Part shown: positions 43,553 through 52,099 of the stretch, piece after piece
Position numbering within the stretch: the stretch's first letter is position 1
How the letters are laid out: the number at the start of each line of letters is the position of its first letter
Assembly: GCA_016720775.1 (NCBI GenBank)
Contig: JADKJX010000010.1
Coordinates: forward strand, 1-64,000
Direction of reading: 5' to 3'
DNA from: Chitinophagaceae bacterium
GTDB lineage: Bacteria > Bacteroidota > Bacteroidia > Chitinophagales > Chitinophagaceae
Length of the DNA: 64,000 nucleotides
Translations under genes and position numbers: made by a program
Notes under the pieces: model-generated
What the model was told of the DNA's origin: nothing
Seen by the model: the letters and a program-made list of their open reading frames with translations, nothing else
The model's database searches: none

Positions 43553-44468
43553 AATTCCAGATCACAAAAGCAAGGATGATGATGGAAAGTATTACAGGCA
43601 ACCAAAAAGCCATGTGACTGTCTTTATACGGGATGGGTACATTCATGCCGTAGATGCTGGCAATTAAAACCGGCACACTTAAAAAGATGGTAAGCGTGGT
43701 AAGTCTTTTTAAAACATCATTCTGGTTATTGCTGATGATGCTGGCAAAGGCATCCAGCGTGCTGTTCAGGATGTTGGTGTAGGTATTTGCCATCTCAAGG
43801 GCCTGGGAGGTTTCCACGATCAGGTCGTCTAAAAAATCCTTTTCATCTTCGGTGAGCTTTAAAATATTGGTGCGGCTCATCTTCATCATCAGTAGTTCGT
43901 TGCTGCGCAATGCAGTGATGAAATACACAAAACTCTTCTGGATACGCATCAGTTGCAGCAACTCTTCGTTGCGGTTGCTGTCGTACAGTCTTTGTTCCAG
44001 GCTGTTGCGGCGGGTGTTTATCTCTTTCAGGTAATCCTGGAAATTGCTGGTGATCTTTTCAAATATCTTCAGCACCATCATGTTCATGTGATCGGGGTTG
44101 CGGTGCTGGAAAGTGTTCAGGAATTTTTTGATGGCTTCGTTCTCAAAAGAATTTACGGTAACAATGCGGTTACTGGTTAAGATGATACAAATAGGAATAG
44201 TAATATAGAATGCATCGCTCAGGTTGAAGGAATTATTTTCCGTGGGTGTTTTGATGACGATGAGCTTTACGTTGTCGTCAATTTCATAGCGGCTCCGTTC
44301 ATCAATATCCAGCGAATCTTTTAAGAAATCAACGGGGATGTCCATGGCCTCACTCAGTTCGGTAAACTCCTCCTGCTTCAGCGGCGGCAACACATTCACC
44401 CATACGGCGCTGTCGATCTTGTCAATGGTGAGGGTCTGGTGGTCGGTATTTTTAAAGTACTGGATCAT
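43530..44468 (-). CDS. corA: Magnesium/cobalt transporter CorA
   Basis: From ATG 44468 (MIQYFKNTDHQ) the protein is 312 residues. A long cytoplasmic helical domain is followed by two C-terminal membrane helices with the selectivity word YGMNVP near residue 275, the CorA GMN signature, and a basic tail. CorA forms pentameric Mg2+ channels in the inner membrane. The start overlaps the stop of the DinB gene by four bases, indicating coupled translation. A longer frame from 44534 lies within the DinB gene and is not needed. Confidence 0.92.
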   Translation of the reverse strand: MIQYFKNTDHQTLTIDKIDSAVWVNVLPPLKQEEFTELSEAMDIPVDFLKDSLDIDERSRYEIDDNVKLIVIKTPTENNSFNLSDAFYITIPICIILTSNRIVTVNSFENEAIKKFLNTFQHRNPDHMNMMVLKIFEKITSNFQDYLKEINTRRNSLEQRLYDSNRNEELLQLMRIQKSFVYFITALRSNELLMMKMSRTNILKLTEDEKDFLDDLIVETSQALEMANTYTNILNSTLDAFASIISNNQNDVLKRLTTLTIFLSVPVLIASIYGMNVPIPYKDSHMAFWLPVILSIIILAFVIWNYAKRYRR

Positions 44469-44998
44469 TGGGTTTGGGTAATGGCTTCTATAGTTTGTAA
44501 ATGATGTTCGGTATGAAAGATAGTAAAGTAACAAAGCTCACGCAATGTAATTCTGCCAAGCAGGGGATGCCGGGCTAAATAATTATCCAGGTCTTCTTCT
44601 GTTCTTTTTGCAGACAGTGCAGCTAAATATTTTGCGGTGGATGCATTCCAACTGTCCACCAGCTTTTGTTTGCCGTAACTTACTTCAATGGGTTTGGGAA
44701 CAAATCGCCCGCTTGCCCTTCCGCCTTCACTTAATTTTTTGTAATACTTCTCTTTCAGTTCGCCATAGCTCCTCGATTGCCGGTTTGGTGTTCCGCCGAT
44801 CCATTTCACCATAAACTTCGGCAGAGTATAAGCAAGGCTGGTCATGTTTGTAGAGATGACCAGGTGCCGGATATTTTCTGCCACCGACCATTTGGGGCCG
44901 GGCTTTTCAAACATAGTAGTTTCATTAATCCCGTTGCAGGTTTCTGTAAACCGGCTGAACATATTTTCAGAAGCTGCGATGATGGCTGTTTTGGTCAT
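44465..44998 (-). CDS. DinB-like metal-binding protein
   Basis: The 177-residue four-helix protein has the DinB_2 pattern of spaced histidines: SVAENIRHLVIS near residue 40, and TLRELCYFTIFHTEHHLQTIE at the C-terminus, giving a His triad that binds a divalent metal. Relatives include thiol-dependent transferases such as bacillithiol S-transferase and many proteins of unknown role. It overlaps both neighbours by four bases, in the dapF-dinB-corA order. Confidence 0.82.
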   Translation of the reverse strand: MTKTAIIAASENMFSRFTETCNGINETTMFEKPGPKWSVAENIRHLVISTNMTSLAYTLPKFMVKWIGGTPNRQSRSYGELKEKYYKKLSEGGRASGRFVPKPIEVSYGKQKLVDSWNASTAKYLAALSAKRTEEDLDNYLARHPLLGRITLRELCYFTIFHTEHHLQTIEAITQTQ

Positions 44999-45777
44999 AG
45001 TTCAATTTCCCCTTTATACACTAATTCTGCCGGACCGCAGAGCCAGATGTTTTCAAAATGCTGATCATCTATCTTTTCAAATTCCACGCTTAATTTTCCG
45101 CCCGGTGTTTTTACTTCCACCCGGTTAAACCCTTTGTCGTTGTGTGCGCTCAGCAGCGCAGATGCCGTTACGCCGGTACCGCAACTGAGTGTTTCGTCTT
45201 CCACACCCCTTTCGTACGTGCGTACAAAAATGCTGTCTTCGCCAATGGACTCCACAAAATTCACATTGATGCCTTCTTTTTCAAATTGTTTGCTGTGACG
45301 AATGTCGCGGCCTGTTTCCACCACATCAATGTTTTTTACATCGGATGCCATTTTTACAAAATGTGGTGAGCCGGTGTTGATCACGCTATGCCCGTTATGG
45401 TATTCCACACTATAAACGTCCTGCATCTTTAAACGAACCAGGCCCTGCATGTCGATCTCTGCTTCATGCTTGCCATCAACGGCCACAAAATGATAGGTAT
45501 TCTTGTGAATGCCCACCAGGTGGGCAAATTTTACCAGGCATCTTCCGCCGTTGCCGCACATGCTGCTGGGATTTCCATCTGCATTATAGTAGATCATTTC
45601 AAAGTCGAAGAATTTTTTTGTATTCAGCATCATCAACCCGTCGGCGCCAATGCCGAAGCGGCGGTCGCAAAGCAGTTTCACTTCGCCGGTGCTGAGCTGG
45701 TCGTATTTTTCATCCCGGTTATCCAGTATCACAAAATCATTTCCTGTTCCCTGGTATTTATAAAATTCTATTTTCAT
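44995..45777 (-). CDS. dapF: Diaminopimelate epimerase
   Basis: The 260-residue protein starts MKIEFYKYQGTGNDFVILDN. It has both catalytic cysteines, in NPSSMCGNGGRC near residue 75 and LSCGTGVTASAL near 215, within the two mirror-image domains of DapF. It interconverts LL- and meso-diaminopimelate for lysine and peptidoglycan synthesis. The ATG at 45777 was chosen because the longer frame (MQIQVYK) overlaps the upstream stop. The gap to the upstream phosphorylase gene is one base, and the end overlaps the DinB gene by four bases. Confidence 0.94.
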   Translation of the reverse strand: MKIEFYKYQGTGNDFVILDNRDEKYDQLSTGEVKLLCDRRFGIGADGLMMLNTKKFFDFEMIYYNADGNPSSMCGNGGRCLVKFAHLVGIHKNTYHFVAVDGKHEAEIDMQGLVRLKMQDVYSVEYHNGHSVINTGSPHFVKMASDVKNIDVVETGRDIRHSKQFEKEGINVNFVESIGEDSIFVRTYERGVEDETLSCGTGVTASALLSAHNDKGFNRVEVKTPGGKLSVEFEKIDDQHFENIWLCGPAELVYKGEIEL

Positions 45778-45778
45778 T

Positions 45779-46660
45779 TTATATACTTGAATCTGCAATT
45801 ACTTGTAACGATCGTTTGATGAGGTTCTCCACAGCCAGTTCCCCGTTTGCAGAAAATTGTTTGCTGATGCGGTTGGCAACGATGGCACTCAGGCTCAGGC
45901 AATGGTGGCCCAGTATTTTACCCAAACCATAAATGGCCGATGTTTCCATTTCAAAATTAGTGATTCGGTGATTGCCAAAACTAAAATTTGTGAGGTTGTC
46001 TATCAACTGCGGATAACCAAGTCCCAGGCGAAGCACCCTTCCCTGCGGACCATAAAAGCCCGGGCAGGTTACGGTGATGCCGGCGTGATACCCGTTTGTG
46101 AAATGTTTCAGCAGTGCCGGGCTCGCCATGCTGATGTACGGCGCCACTTTACCATTGCTCAGTTGCGTATGCGTTACAAAAGCATGCATGAGTTGTTTTT
46201 CTTCTTCATTGTTCTGCATGCGGTAAAAGTGCATCAGGTTATCCAGTCCGAGCCCGTGGGTGCTGGCAACAAAACTGTCAACCGGAATTTCTTTTTGTAA
46301 TGATCCCGACGTGCCAAAGCGGATGATGTTGAGACAGGTGATTTTGTCTTTAACAAGCCTTGTAGTAAAATCGATGTTGACCAGTGCATCCAGTTCATTC
46401 AGCACAATATCGATATTATCCGGGCCAATGCCGGTGCTTACGCAGCTGATCCTTTTTTTACCAACCAGGCCGGTATGCGTTACAAATTCCCGGTGATTGT
46501 TTTTGAATTCGATCTTATCGAAATGCTTGCTTACTTCCTTCACCCGGTCCGGGTCGCCCACGGTGATGATGGTATTTGCGATCTCTTCGGGCCGGCAGTT
46601 TAAATGATAAACAGCCCCCCGGCTGTTGATGATGAGCTCTGATTCGGCAATGCGGTTCAT
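45779..46660 (-). CDS. Nucleoside phosphorylase, uridine phosphorylase-like
   Basis: From ATG 46660 (MNRIAESELIINSRG) the protein is 293 residues. ITVGDPDRVKEVSKHFD (phosphate-binding GDP), CVSTGIGPDNIDIVLNEL and IIRFGTSGSLQ are shared with uridine phosphorylases, and NFEMETSAIYGLGKILGH carries the ribose-binding EMET motif. It should split nucleosides to base and ribose 1-phosphate in pyrimidine salvage. It is the first gene of the operon that runs through dapF, DinB, corA and the NUDIX gene. Confidence 0.88.
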   Translation of the reverse strand: MNRIAESELIINSRGAVYHLNCRPEEIANTIITVGDPDRVKEVSKHFDKIEFKNNHREFVTHTGLVGKKRISCVSTGIGPDNIDIVLNELDALVNIDFTTRLVKDKITCLNIIRFGTSGSLQKEIPVDSFVASTHGLGLDNLMHFYRMQNNEEEKQLMHAFVTHTQLSNGKVAPYISMASPALLKHFTNGYHAGITVTCPGFYGPQGRVLRLGLGYPQLIDNLTNFSFGNHRITNFEMETSAIYGLGKILGHHCLSLSAIVANRISKQFSANGELAVENLIKRSLQVIADSSI

Positions 46661-46677
46661 GAATTGGTTATTAAGGT

Positions 46678-46749
46678 GAACCACATAGGGACATAGAAAA
46701 CATAGATTCGCTCTGTGTATTTCTATCTTCCTATGTTTCTATGTGGTTC
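46678..46749. repeat. GAACCACATAG hairpin element
   Basis: GAACCACATAG and CTATGTGGTTC end a 72-base element with internal GACATAGAAAACATAG and CTATCTTCCTATG words. It lies just upstream of the phosphorylase operon and of the tRNA-Cys region, which is divergent. Confidence 0.8.
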
Positions 46750-46790
46750 AAATGATTAATATTTGCTGCACAATTTCCTTAAAATTACCC

Positions 46791-46798
46791 TATTTTTG
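46791..46798 (+). promoter_or_regulatory. Putative -7 element for the tRNA-Cys region
   Basis: TATTTTTG matches TAnnTTTG. It lies 68 bases before the tRNA-Cys-like copy and is the only such element ahead of the tRNA. The -33 element is unclear. Confidence 0.35.
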
Positions 46799-46865
46799 CG
46801 CTTGTAAAAAATGAAATGAGGTATTTCAATTCTTAATTTTTAATTCTTCATTTTTCATTAAATAC

Positions 46866-46909
46866 GGTCCTGTATCCGCCAGCTGGCGGATAGGCAAAGT
46901 TCAAAGGGT
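46866..46909 (+). pseudogene. Truncated tRNA-Cys copy with a perfect palindrome in the D-arm
   Basis: GGTCCTGTA and TAGGCAAAG are shared with the intact tRNA-Cys 68 bases downstream. Between them the D-arm is replaced by the perfect 16-bp palindrome TCCGCCAGCTGGCGGA (46875-46890). After TAGGCAAAG the similarity fades (TTCAAAGGG), so the copy is only the 5' half. Confidence 0.7.
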
Positions 46910-46933
46910 TTTAAGAATTAAAATAAGATAAAT

Positions 46934-47004
46934 GGTCCTGTAGCCGAGTGGCTAGGCAAAGCTCTGCAAAAGCTTCTACACCGGTTCGAATCCGGTCGGG
47001 ACCT
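46934..47004 (+). tRNA. tRNA-Cys (anticodon GCA)
   Basis: The 71-base cloverleaf has acceptor GGTCCTG/CGGGACC (one GU pair), D-stem GCC/GGC, anticodon stem AAGCT/AGCTT with loop CTGCAAA (anticodon GCA) and a T-arm ACCGG-TTCGAAT-CCGGT. The discriminator is T, as is usual for tRNA-Cys. CCA is not encoded. A terminator follows. Confidence 0.95.
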
Positions 47005-47011
47005 CAAGTGA

Positions 47012-47037
47012 AGGGTTGCAATCTGCAGCCCTTTTTT
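47012..47037 (+). terminator. Rho-independent terminator after tRNA-Cys
   Basis: AGGGTTGCA-ATC-TGCAGCCCT forms a 9-bp stem with one GU pair, followed by TTTTTT. It begins eight bases after the tRNA. Confidence 0.85.
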
Positions 47038-47108
47038 ATTTGTGTACTGCATATACGGTGGCGTGAGGTTGCCTGAAAAAATCTGTTCTAAATCCATAAC
47101 TTGCTTTT

Positions 47109-48956
47109 ATGAAAAAGATCCTCCTCCTCGCAGCAGGGATAGTTATTTTTTCGCTTGCTTCCATCGCACAGGTAAAACCTTTCCGTTTTGCCTTTCTTTC
47201 CGATACACATATTGGTTCGCCGGATGGGAAAGCAGAAGAAGACCTGCGAAGAACGGTCAATGACATCAATACCAGGAACGATATTGATTTTGTAGTGATA
47301 ACCGGCGATATTACCGAACTGGGTACCAATGATGAATTGCCGAGGGCTAAAAAAACACTGGATTCCCTAAACGTGAAATATTATATCATCCCCGGCAATC
47401 ATGATGTTGGGTGGAGTGAAAGCGGCGGCATGAGTTTTATTTCAACATTCGGGAGCGACCGCTTTGCTTTTGACCACAACGGCATCCGTTTCATTGCCTG
47501 TGCATCTGGGCCTTATGTACGGATGAGCGACGGGCACATACCACGTGATGCCATGACGTGGATGAAAAATATTCTTGACACAACTTCTGTAAATATGCCG
47601 GTGATATTTTTGAACCATTACCCGATGGACAACCAAATGGACAACTGGTATGAAGTGACCGACCTATTTAAAAAACGAAACACTGTTTTATTCCTGTGTG
47701 GACATGGGCATGCAAACAAGGCGCTGAATTTTGAAGATATCCCCGGCATTATGGGAAGATCGAACCTGCGGGCAAAGCAACCCGAAGGCGGATATAACCT
47801 GGTAGATGTAAGAACCGATTCTGTTTTATTTACTGAACGGAAACCGGTGAGCGGCGAGATGAAAGCATGGGCAGGCGTAAAACTGGAACAACACAACTAT
47901 GAGGTTACAAAGAAATTTGTAAGACCAGATTACGCCATCAATACAAAATACCCGCAGGTAAAAGCAAGCTGGATATTCAACTCCGATGCCAATGTGATAT
48001 CAACGCCCGTGGTAACAAATAACCTGGTGGTTTTTGGTAACCAGCAGGGAATGGTAACGGCGCTGTCTTTAAAGACCGGCAAACAAAAATGGGTATTCAA
48101 AACGGGGGGAGCCATTTATTCATCGCCGGCTGCGCAAAAAAACAAGATCGTGTTTGGAAGCACCGATGGCTATGTGTATTGCATCAGTGATGCCGGTAAA
48201 GAGCGCTGGAAGTTAAAGACCGGCGCTGCAGTGCTTGGCTGCCCGCTCATTGAAAATAATATTGTGTACATCGGCGGCAGCGATCATAATTTCCGGGCCA
48301 TTGACCTGGAAACTGCAAAAGAGCTGTGGCGTTTTGAAGGGCTTAATGGCCCCGTGGTGAGCACACCCGTCATCAATAAGGATGCAGTAATTTTTGGAGC
48401 ATGGGATACTTATTTATATTCAGTAGATAAATACAGCGGTAAACTGAACTGGAAATGGAGCAACGGATCGCCGGTGCGGAATTATTCTCCCGCTGCCTGC
48501 ATACCGGTTGTAAAGGATGACGTTATTTATATTGTTGCACCCGACCGTTACCTGACCGCCATTGATGCCCTTACCGGGCAGGCACTCTGGCGCAGCAATG
48601 AATCAACGGTGAGGGAATCCATTGGCATCTCCGCCGATGGAAAATATGTGTACGGCAAAACGATGAATGATACACTGGCTGTTTTTGCAACAGGAAGAGA
48701 AGCACAAAAAGCTGCCTGGAAGCTGCATGCAGGTTTTGGCTATGAGCATGCACCTTCCATGTTGATCGAGAAGGATGGTATTGTTTTCTTCGGCACACGC
48801 AATGGGGTGGTATATGCAATAGATGTGGCGCAAAGAAAGACGGCCTGGGCCTATAAGATCGATAACTCGATGGTGAATACGGTGAATGTGATCGATAAAG
48901 AAAATATCATTGTTTCCACGATGGATGGGAAAGTGGTATTGCTGCGGGTGCATTAA
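47109..48956 (+). CDS. Exported metallophosphoesterase fused to a PQQ-type beta-propeller
   Basis: The 615-residue protein has a signal peptide (MKKILLLAAGIVIFSLASIAQ). A calcineurin-like phosphoesterase domain over about residues 25-235 shows all metal motifs (FLSDTHIG, VITGDITELG, IPGNHDVGW, LNHYP, CGHGHA). From about 285 a PQQ/BamB-like propeller follows, with repeats such as GKQKWVFKTGGAIYSSP and KELWRFEGLNGPVVSTP. The enzyme probably hydrolyses a phosphoester in the periplasm, and the propeller may bind substrate or the cell surface. Single gene. Confidence 0.9.
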   Translation: MKKILLLAAGIVIFSLASIAQVKPFRFAFLSDTHIGSPDGKAEEDLRRTVNDINTRNDIDFVVITGDITELGTNDELPRAKKTLDSLNVKYYIIPGNHDVGWSESGGMSFISTFGSDRFAFDHNGIRFIACASGPYVRMSDGHIPRDAMTWMKNILDTTSVNMPVIFLNHYPMDNQMDNWYEVTDLFKKRNTVLFLCGHGHANKALNFEDIPGIMGRSNLRAKQPEGGYNLVDVRTDSVLFTERKPVSGEMKAWAGVKLEQHNYEVTKKFVRPDYAINTKYPQVKASWIFNSDANVISTPVVTNNLVVFGNQQGMVTALSLKTGKQKWVFKTGGAIYSSPAAQKNKIVFGSTDGYVYCISDAGKERWKLKTGAAVLGCPLIENNIVYIGGSDHNFRAIDLETAKELWRFEGLNGPVVSTPVINKDAVIFGAWDTYLYSVDKYSGKLNWKWSNGSPVRNYSPAACIPVVKDDVIYIVAPDRYLTAIDALTGQALWRSNESTVRESIGISADGKYVYGKTMNDTLAVFATGREAQKAAWKLHAGFGYEHAPSMLIEKDGIVFFGTRNGVVYAIDVAQRKTAWAYKIDNSMVNTVNVIDKENIIVSTMDGKVVLLRVH

Positions 48957-49075
48957 CTTAACAGGCAGGGATTGCGGCAGGATTGGAATTCATTGCTCGT
49001 CCAACCCGAACCACAGCCTGGACTTGCAATTAGTTGATGTTAGTTTGTCGAGCCACACTTGCACATAACCCAATG

Positions 49076-49717
49076 TTAGCGGTTCGTTGCTCCTGTATGT
49101 TGTCTCCTTGGTTTAATATGAGCAAAATCTTCCTTATCAGTAAAATACTCAAGTCCCAAAATTAAAAGTATTGCACTAATAGAATTTACTTTTGCAATGA
49201 TTGGCAATAAATCCCAGTTGCTTGAGGCATGTATGTAAACAGCGTAAAAGAAAATAAGTAGGCAAATGATATTGTATATTTTAAAAAAATGAAGTTTTGT
49301 CATAAAAATAAAAACAGTAATAGCCCCAATGCAATTCCAAAATAAAAAGCTTGAAATATTGAGCATTACCTCATGTAAAGGTGTTATGATTAAGAACGTA
49401 AAAGGCATAATAAGTATGCCTGTATATTTTATAATATTTTTAAAGTTCTTTTCAGGTATTTTTTTTGACATGTTAACAAAAAAAACAGCACAGCTTATTG
49501 AATAGACGAACATCCCGAAATATGCCCAAATTCTGGAAGTGTTTTGAGAACCGTTTAATGCCTTTGCTTCAAACAGGTTACTTATATAATTTTTTGTCCA
49601 GTCAAAACCAATAGAATTTTTGTCTTGATATGTACCTCCTGGATAAATTGAAATTGCTATTATAAGTAAAATTAATGAAATGGTTATTCCTAATAAAACT
49701 GAATGCTTCTTAATCAT
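49076..49717 (-). CDS. AT-rich multi-pass membrane protein, DUF998-like
   Basis: From ATG 49717 (MIKKHSVLLGITISLILLI) the protein is 213 residues with about six hydrophobic helices. The early loop FDWTKNYISNLFEAKALNGSQN and later HEVMLNISSFLFWNCIG resemble DUF998-type proteins, but this is tentative. The gene is visibly richer in A and T (runs of Phe, Ile, Lys, Asn codons) than its neighbours. It is flanked by CGCTAAC/GTTAGCG words (49071 and 49771), which suggests it arrived by transfer, perhaps as an integron-like cassette. Function unknown. Confidence 0.65.
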   Translation of the reverse strand: MIKKHSVLLGITISLILLIIAISIYPGGTYQDKNSIGFDWTKNYISNLFEAKALNGSQNTSRIWAYFGMFVYSISCAVFFVNMSKKIPEKNFKNIIKYTGILIMPFTFLIITPLHEVMLNISSFLFWNCIGAITVFIFMTKLHFFKIYNIICLLIFFYAVYIHASSNWDLLPIIAKVNSISAILLILGLEYFTDKEDFAHIKPRRQHTGATNR

Positions 49718-49908
49718 TTTCTCAATGTCTAATTTTGTCCATATGATTGTGAGTTGTGTTGCAATGACCGCTAACACATAAATTTATGCTATTACCCGTA
49801 GCCTTGCAAAAAAAATAACTGTCATTGAAAACCAACAATTTGCCGTTCTACTTTTTATGTTGTCGTTAGGGTAATCCATTTTGCTTTTTTAATTCCCTTC
49901 TTCTCCAG

Positions 49909-49940
49909 CAATTCATCCCCCAATTCCCACACCTCATTCA
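49909..49940 (+). promoter_or_regulatory. Candidate LytTR operator pair (weak) upstream of the 50003 gene
   Basis: CAATTCATCCC (49909-49919) and CACCTCATTCA (49930-49940) are 21 bp apart and face the gene at 50003. The second copy deviates at three positions from CARTTCATRCR, so this is the weakest of the pairs. Confidence 0.35.
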
Positions 49941-50002
49941 TCAACCGCTTTCCTGGTGCCCGTCTTCAAAATAGTTTTGTGGCATAATCTCAAAAAAAAA
50001 AG

Positions 50003-50359
50003 ATGAAGCCTTTTATATTACTCATCAGCGTAGCCATTACCAGCTTATTCGCCATCGGCACGGCTGATAAGAACATCAGCGGTACCTGGGTAATGGAGCA
50101 GGGCGACAGCTCAGACCAGCCACCGGTATTCCGTATTGAAATGGGAGAAGGGATCTGGGAAGGAAAGATGGATGTTCCCCAACAGGAAGTGTACGACCGC
50201 AAGGTTCATTCCATTCGTGTGGATGGCGACAGCGTTTTTATCACCGTGTATAAGAATGGCTCCACCATTTATGCCCGCCGGGTAAATGACAGTTCCATCA
50301 CCGGCGTGATGAAGGGAGAGAGCAGGATCGATACGGTTAAGTTTAAAAAGATTAATTGA
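50003..50359 (+). CDS. Small exported protein, unrecognised
   Basis: The 118-residue protein starts with a signal peptide (MKPFILLISVAITSLFAIGTA). It then forms a single beta-rich domain (ISGTWVMEQGDSSDQPPVFR, VHSIRVDGDSVFITVYKNGS, SSITGVMKGESRIDTVKF) resembling the lipocalin-like or META-like domains that often begin with SGTW. No catalytic residues are seen. The 225 bases before it hold only a short minus-strand remnant frame and a weak operator pair. Confidence 0.7.
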   Translation: MKPFILLISVAITSLFAIGTADKNISGTWVMEQGDSSDQPPVFRIEMGEGIWEGKMDVPQQEVYDRKVHSIRVDGDSVFITVYKNGSTIYARRVNDSSITGVMKGESRIDTVKFKKIN

Positions 50360-50381
50360 AATGAAACAAGTTTCTTTTTTT

Positions 50382-50467
50382 GAACCACATAGGCACATAG
50401 AAAACATAGAAAGCCATAAAAGACAAGCCTATGTGTTTGCCTATGTTCCCTATGTTCTATGTGGTTC
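50382..50467. repeat. GAACCACATAG hairpin element
   Basis: GAACCACATAGG (50382-50393) and CTATGTGGTTC (50457-50467) end an 86-base hairpin with further AGGCACATAG and CCTATGTG pairing inside. It separates the small exported protein from the DUF1772-like gene. Confidence 0.8.
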
Positions 50468-50490
50468 AACTGATACTAATATAAATTATC

Positions 50491-50961
50491 ATGGTACTGC
50501 TTAAAATACTCATGCTCATAAACCTCCTGGTCTACAGCGTCATTGTTGGCCAGGCATATATGTACATCATTGCCCTAGGCAACGTGCAGCAAAGTATGGA
50601 TGCACCGGCATACATACAACTGCGACAGCTGACAGACCGAAACTTCATGGCAAAGTATAAGTACGTTGTGTACACTTCGCTGGTTAGTTCCGTACTGCTT
50701 TGCATTTTTACGGCAGCTCATCCAACCGGTTTTCTTTTTATCAGTGCTGCCGTTGCATTGCTTGCATTGATCACCGATGTGGTATTAACCCTGAAAGGAA
50801 ATATGCCCATCAATAAACGCATCAATACCTGGGCAACAGAAAAATACCCCGGCAACTGGGAAACGTACCGTACAAAATGGTTGCGTACATTTTCTTTCAG
50901 GCAGGCGGCCAATATCATCGGGTTTACCAGTTTGTTACTCGGCGCAATATTCGGGACTTAA
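50491..50961 (+). CDS. DUF1772-like membrane protein
   Basis: The 156-residue protein has four predicted helices. The word GNMPINKRINTWATEKYPGNWETYRTKWLR, given here in part as NMPINKRINTW and WETYRTKW, is the DUF1772 signature between helices 3 and 4. The family is related to anthrone oxygenase-like proteins, but no activity is established in bacteria. It lies 47 bases before the cytochrome gene and may be cotranscribed with it. Confidence 0.75.
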   Translation: MVLLKILMLINLLVYSVIVGQAYMYIIALGNVQQSMDAPAYIQLRQLTDRNFMAKYKYVVYTSLVSSVLLCIFTAAHPTGFLFISAAVALLALITDVVLTLKGNMPINKRINTWATEKYPGNWETYRTKWLRTFSFRQAANIIGFTSLLLGAIFGT

Positions 50962-51008
50962 AGTATAGCATAAAATTTATCAGCCATTAAAAACAAAAAA
51001 ATTTATTC

Positions 51009-51953
51009 ATGAAACGATTTAAAAAGATACTGAAATGGACCGGCATAACCCTGGTGGTTATCATTGCCGGCGTCAGCATCATTGCCGCCACCCGGCAAAA
51101 CACCAAATACGAAGCGCCTTACCCCGACATTAAGGCATCCACCGACACAGCCATCATTGCAAAGGGGAGGCACCTTGTTTTAAACGTGGCACATTGCGTG
51201 GGATGTCACAGTCCGGCCAATGTTGATTCCATTGATTTTAATAAAGAAGACCTGCCGCTTACCGGCGGACGATTGTTTGACCTGCCCGTGGGAAAGATAT
51301 ATTCAAGAAACATTACCCCCGATAAAGAAACCGGCATCGGAAGATATACTGATGCAGAAATAGCCCGGGCATTGTATTACGGCGTTCACCCGGATGGTAC
51401 CGTGGTGTATGATTTCATGCCCTTTCACAACATAAGCAAGGAAGACATGACAGCGATAATTTCTTACCTGCGGGTGCAAAAGCCGGTAAAGAATAAAGTG
51501 CCCGAAAACACATTGAACCTGGTGGGCAACCTGGTAAAAGCATACATGATAAAACCGGTTGGACCTAATGGAGAAATTCCTGCAGCGGTAAAAAAAGATA
51601 CGACCGCTGTCTATGGAAAGTATTTGGCCATGAGCGTGGCTGAGTGCAATGGTTGCCATACCGAAAGGAACCTGGCCGGTGAATTTACCGGTGAACCTTT
51701 TGGTGGAGGTGCGCCCATGGATGAGAATAATGGCTTCCCTGCATTAACACCTCCCAACTTAACACCCGATCCAACAGGAAGAATATATGGCTGGACGCAG
51801 GAGATGTTCATCAACCGTTTCCGCCAGGGAAAACTGATCCCTTATTCGCCCATGCACTGGAGTTCGTTCAAACACATGACGGATGATGAACTGAAAGCGA
51901 TCTATAATTTTTTACATACGCTGAAGCCGGTAAAGACGAAGGAGAGAAAGTAA
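51009..51953 (+). CDS. Di-heme c-type cytochrome, membrane-anchored
   Basis: The 314-residue protein has an N-terminal signal anchor (WTGITLVVIIAGVSIIAAT) and two heme-binding motifs, CVGCHS near residue 62 and CNGCHT near 218, each opening a cytochrome c domain. Downstream methionines such as YDFMPFHN and YSPMHWSS could be axial ligands. It should carry electrons in the periplasm. The order resembles the alcohol or gluconate dehydrogenase cytochrome subunits, which pair with an enzyme not found here. The next cytochrome gene begins 146 bases on. Confidence 0.88.
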   Translation: MKRFKKILKWTGITLVVIIAGVSIIAATRQNTKYEAPYPDIKASTDTAIIAKGRHLVLNVAHCVGCHSPANVDSIDFNKEDLPLTGGRLFDLPVGKIYSRNITPDKETGIGRYTDAEIARALYYGVHPDGTVVYDFMPFHNISKEDMTAIISYLRVQKPVKNKVPENTLNLVGNLVKAYMIKPVGPNGEIPAAVKKDTTAVYGKYLAMSVAECNGCHTERNLAGEFTGEPFGGGAPMDENNGFPALTPPNLTPDPTGRIYGWTQEMFINRFRQGKLIPYSPMHWSSFKHMTDDELKAIYNFLHTLKPVKTKERK

Positions 51954-51989
51954 TGGAATGGTCAGACGGGACGTCAGACCAGGCCCCTC

Positions 51990-52021
51990 CAATTCATCCA
52001 GCCTTTTCAACAGTTCATGCT
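51990..52021 (+). promoter_or_regulatory. Candidate LytTR operator pair upstream of the mono-heme cytochrome
   Basis: CAATTCATCCA (51990-52000) and CAGTTCATGCT (52011-52021) are direct repeats 21 bp apart, 79 bases before the ATG at 52100. The pair also argues that the coding region starts at 52100 and not at 51953. Confidence 0.55.
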
Positions 52022-52099
52022 TCCGCCAATTGTCAGCGGCACTTGCTCTTTCTACCTTGCTTCAGAATTTTAAAACAACTAACTAAAATTTTTTCAATT

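Noticed and set aside
49857..49985. Minus-strand frame reading NEVWELGDELLEKKG near 49860-49980
   Set aside because: It is protein-like for about 25 residues but has no start in frame and no recognisable family. It could be a gene remnant, but support is too thin to annotate.
51953..52099. N-terminal extension of the mono-heme cytochrome to 51953
   Set aside because: It would place about 49 residues before the lipoprotein signal and would cover the candidate operator pair. The ATG at 52100 starts the signal directly.
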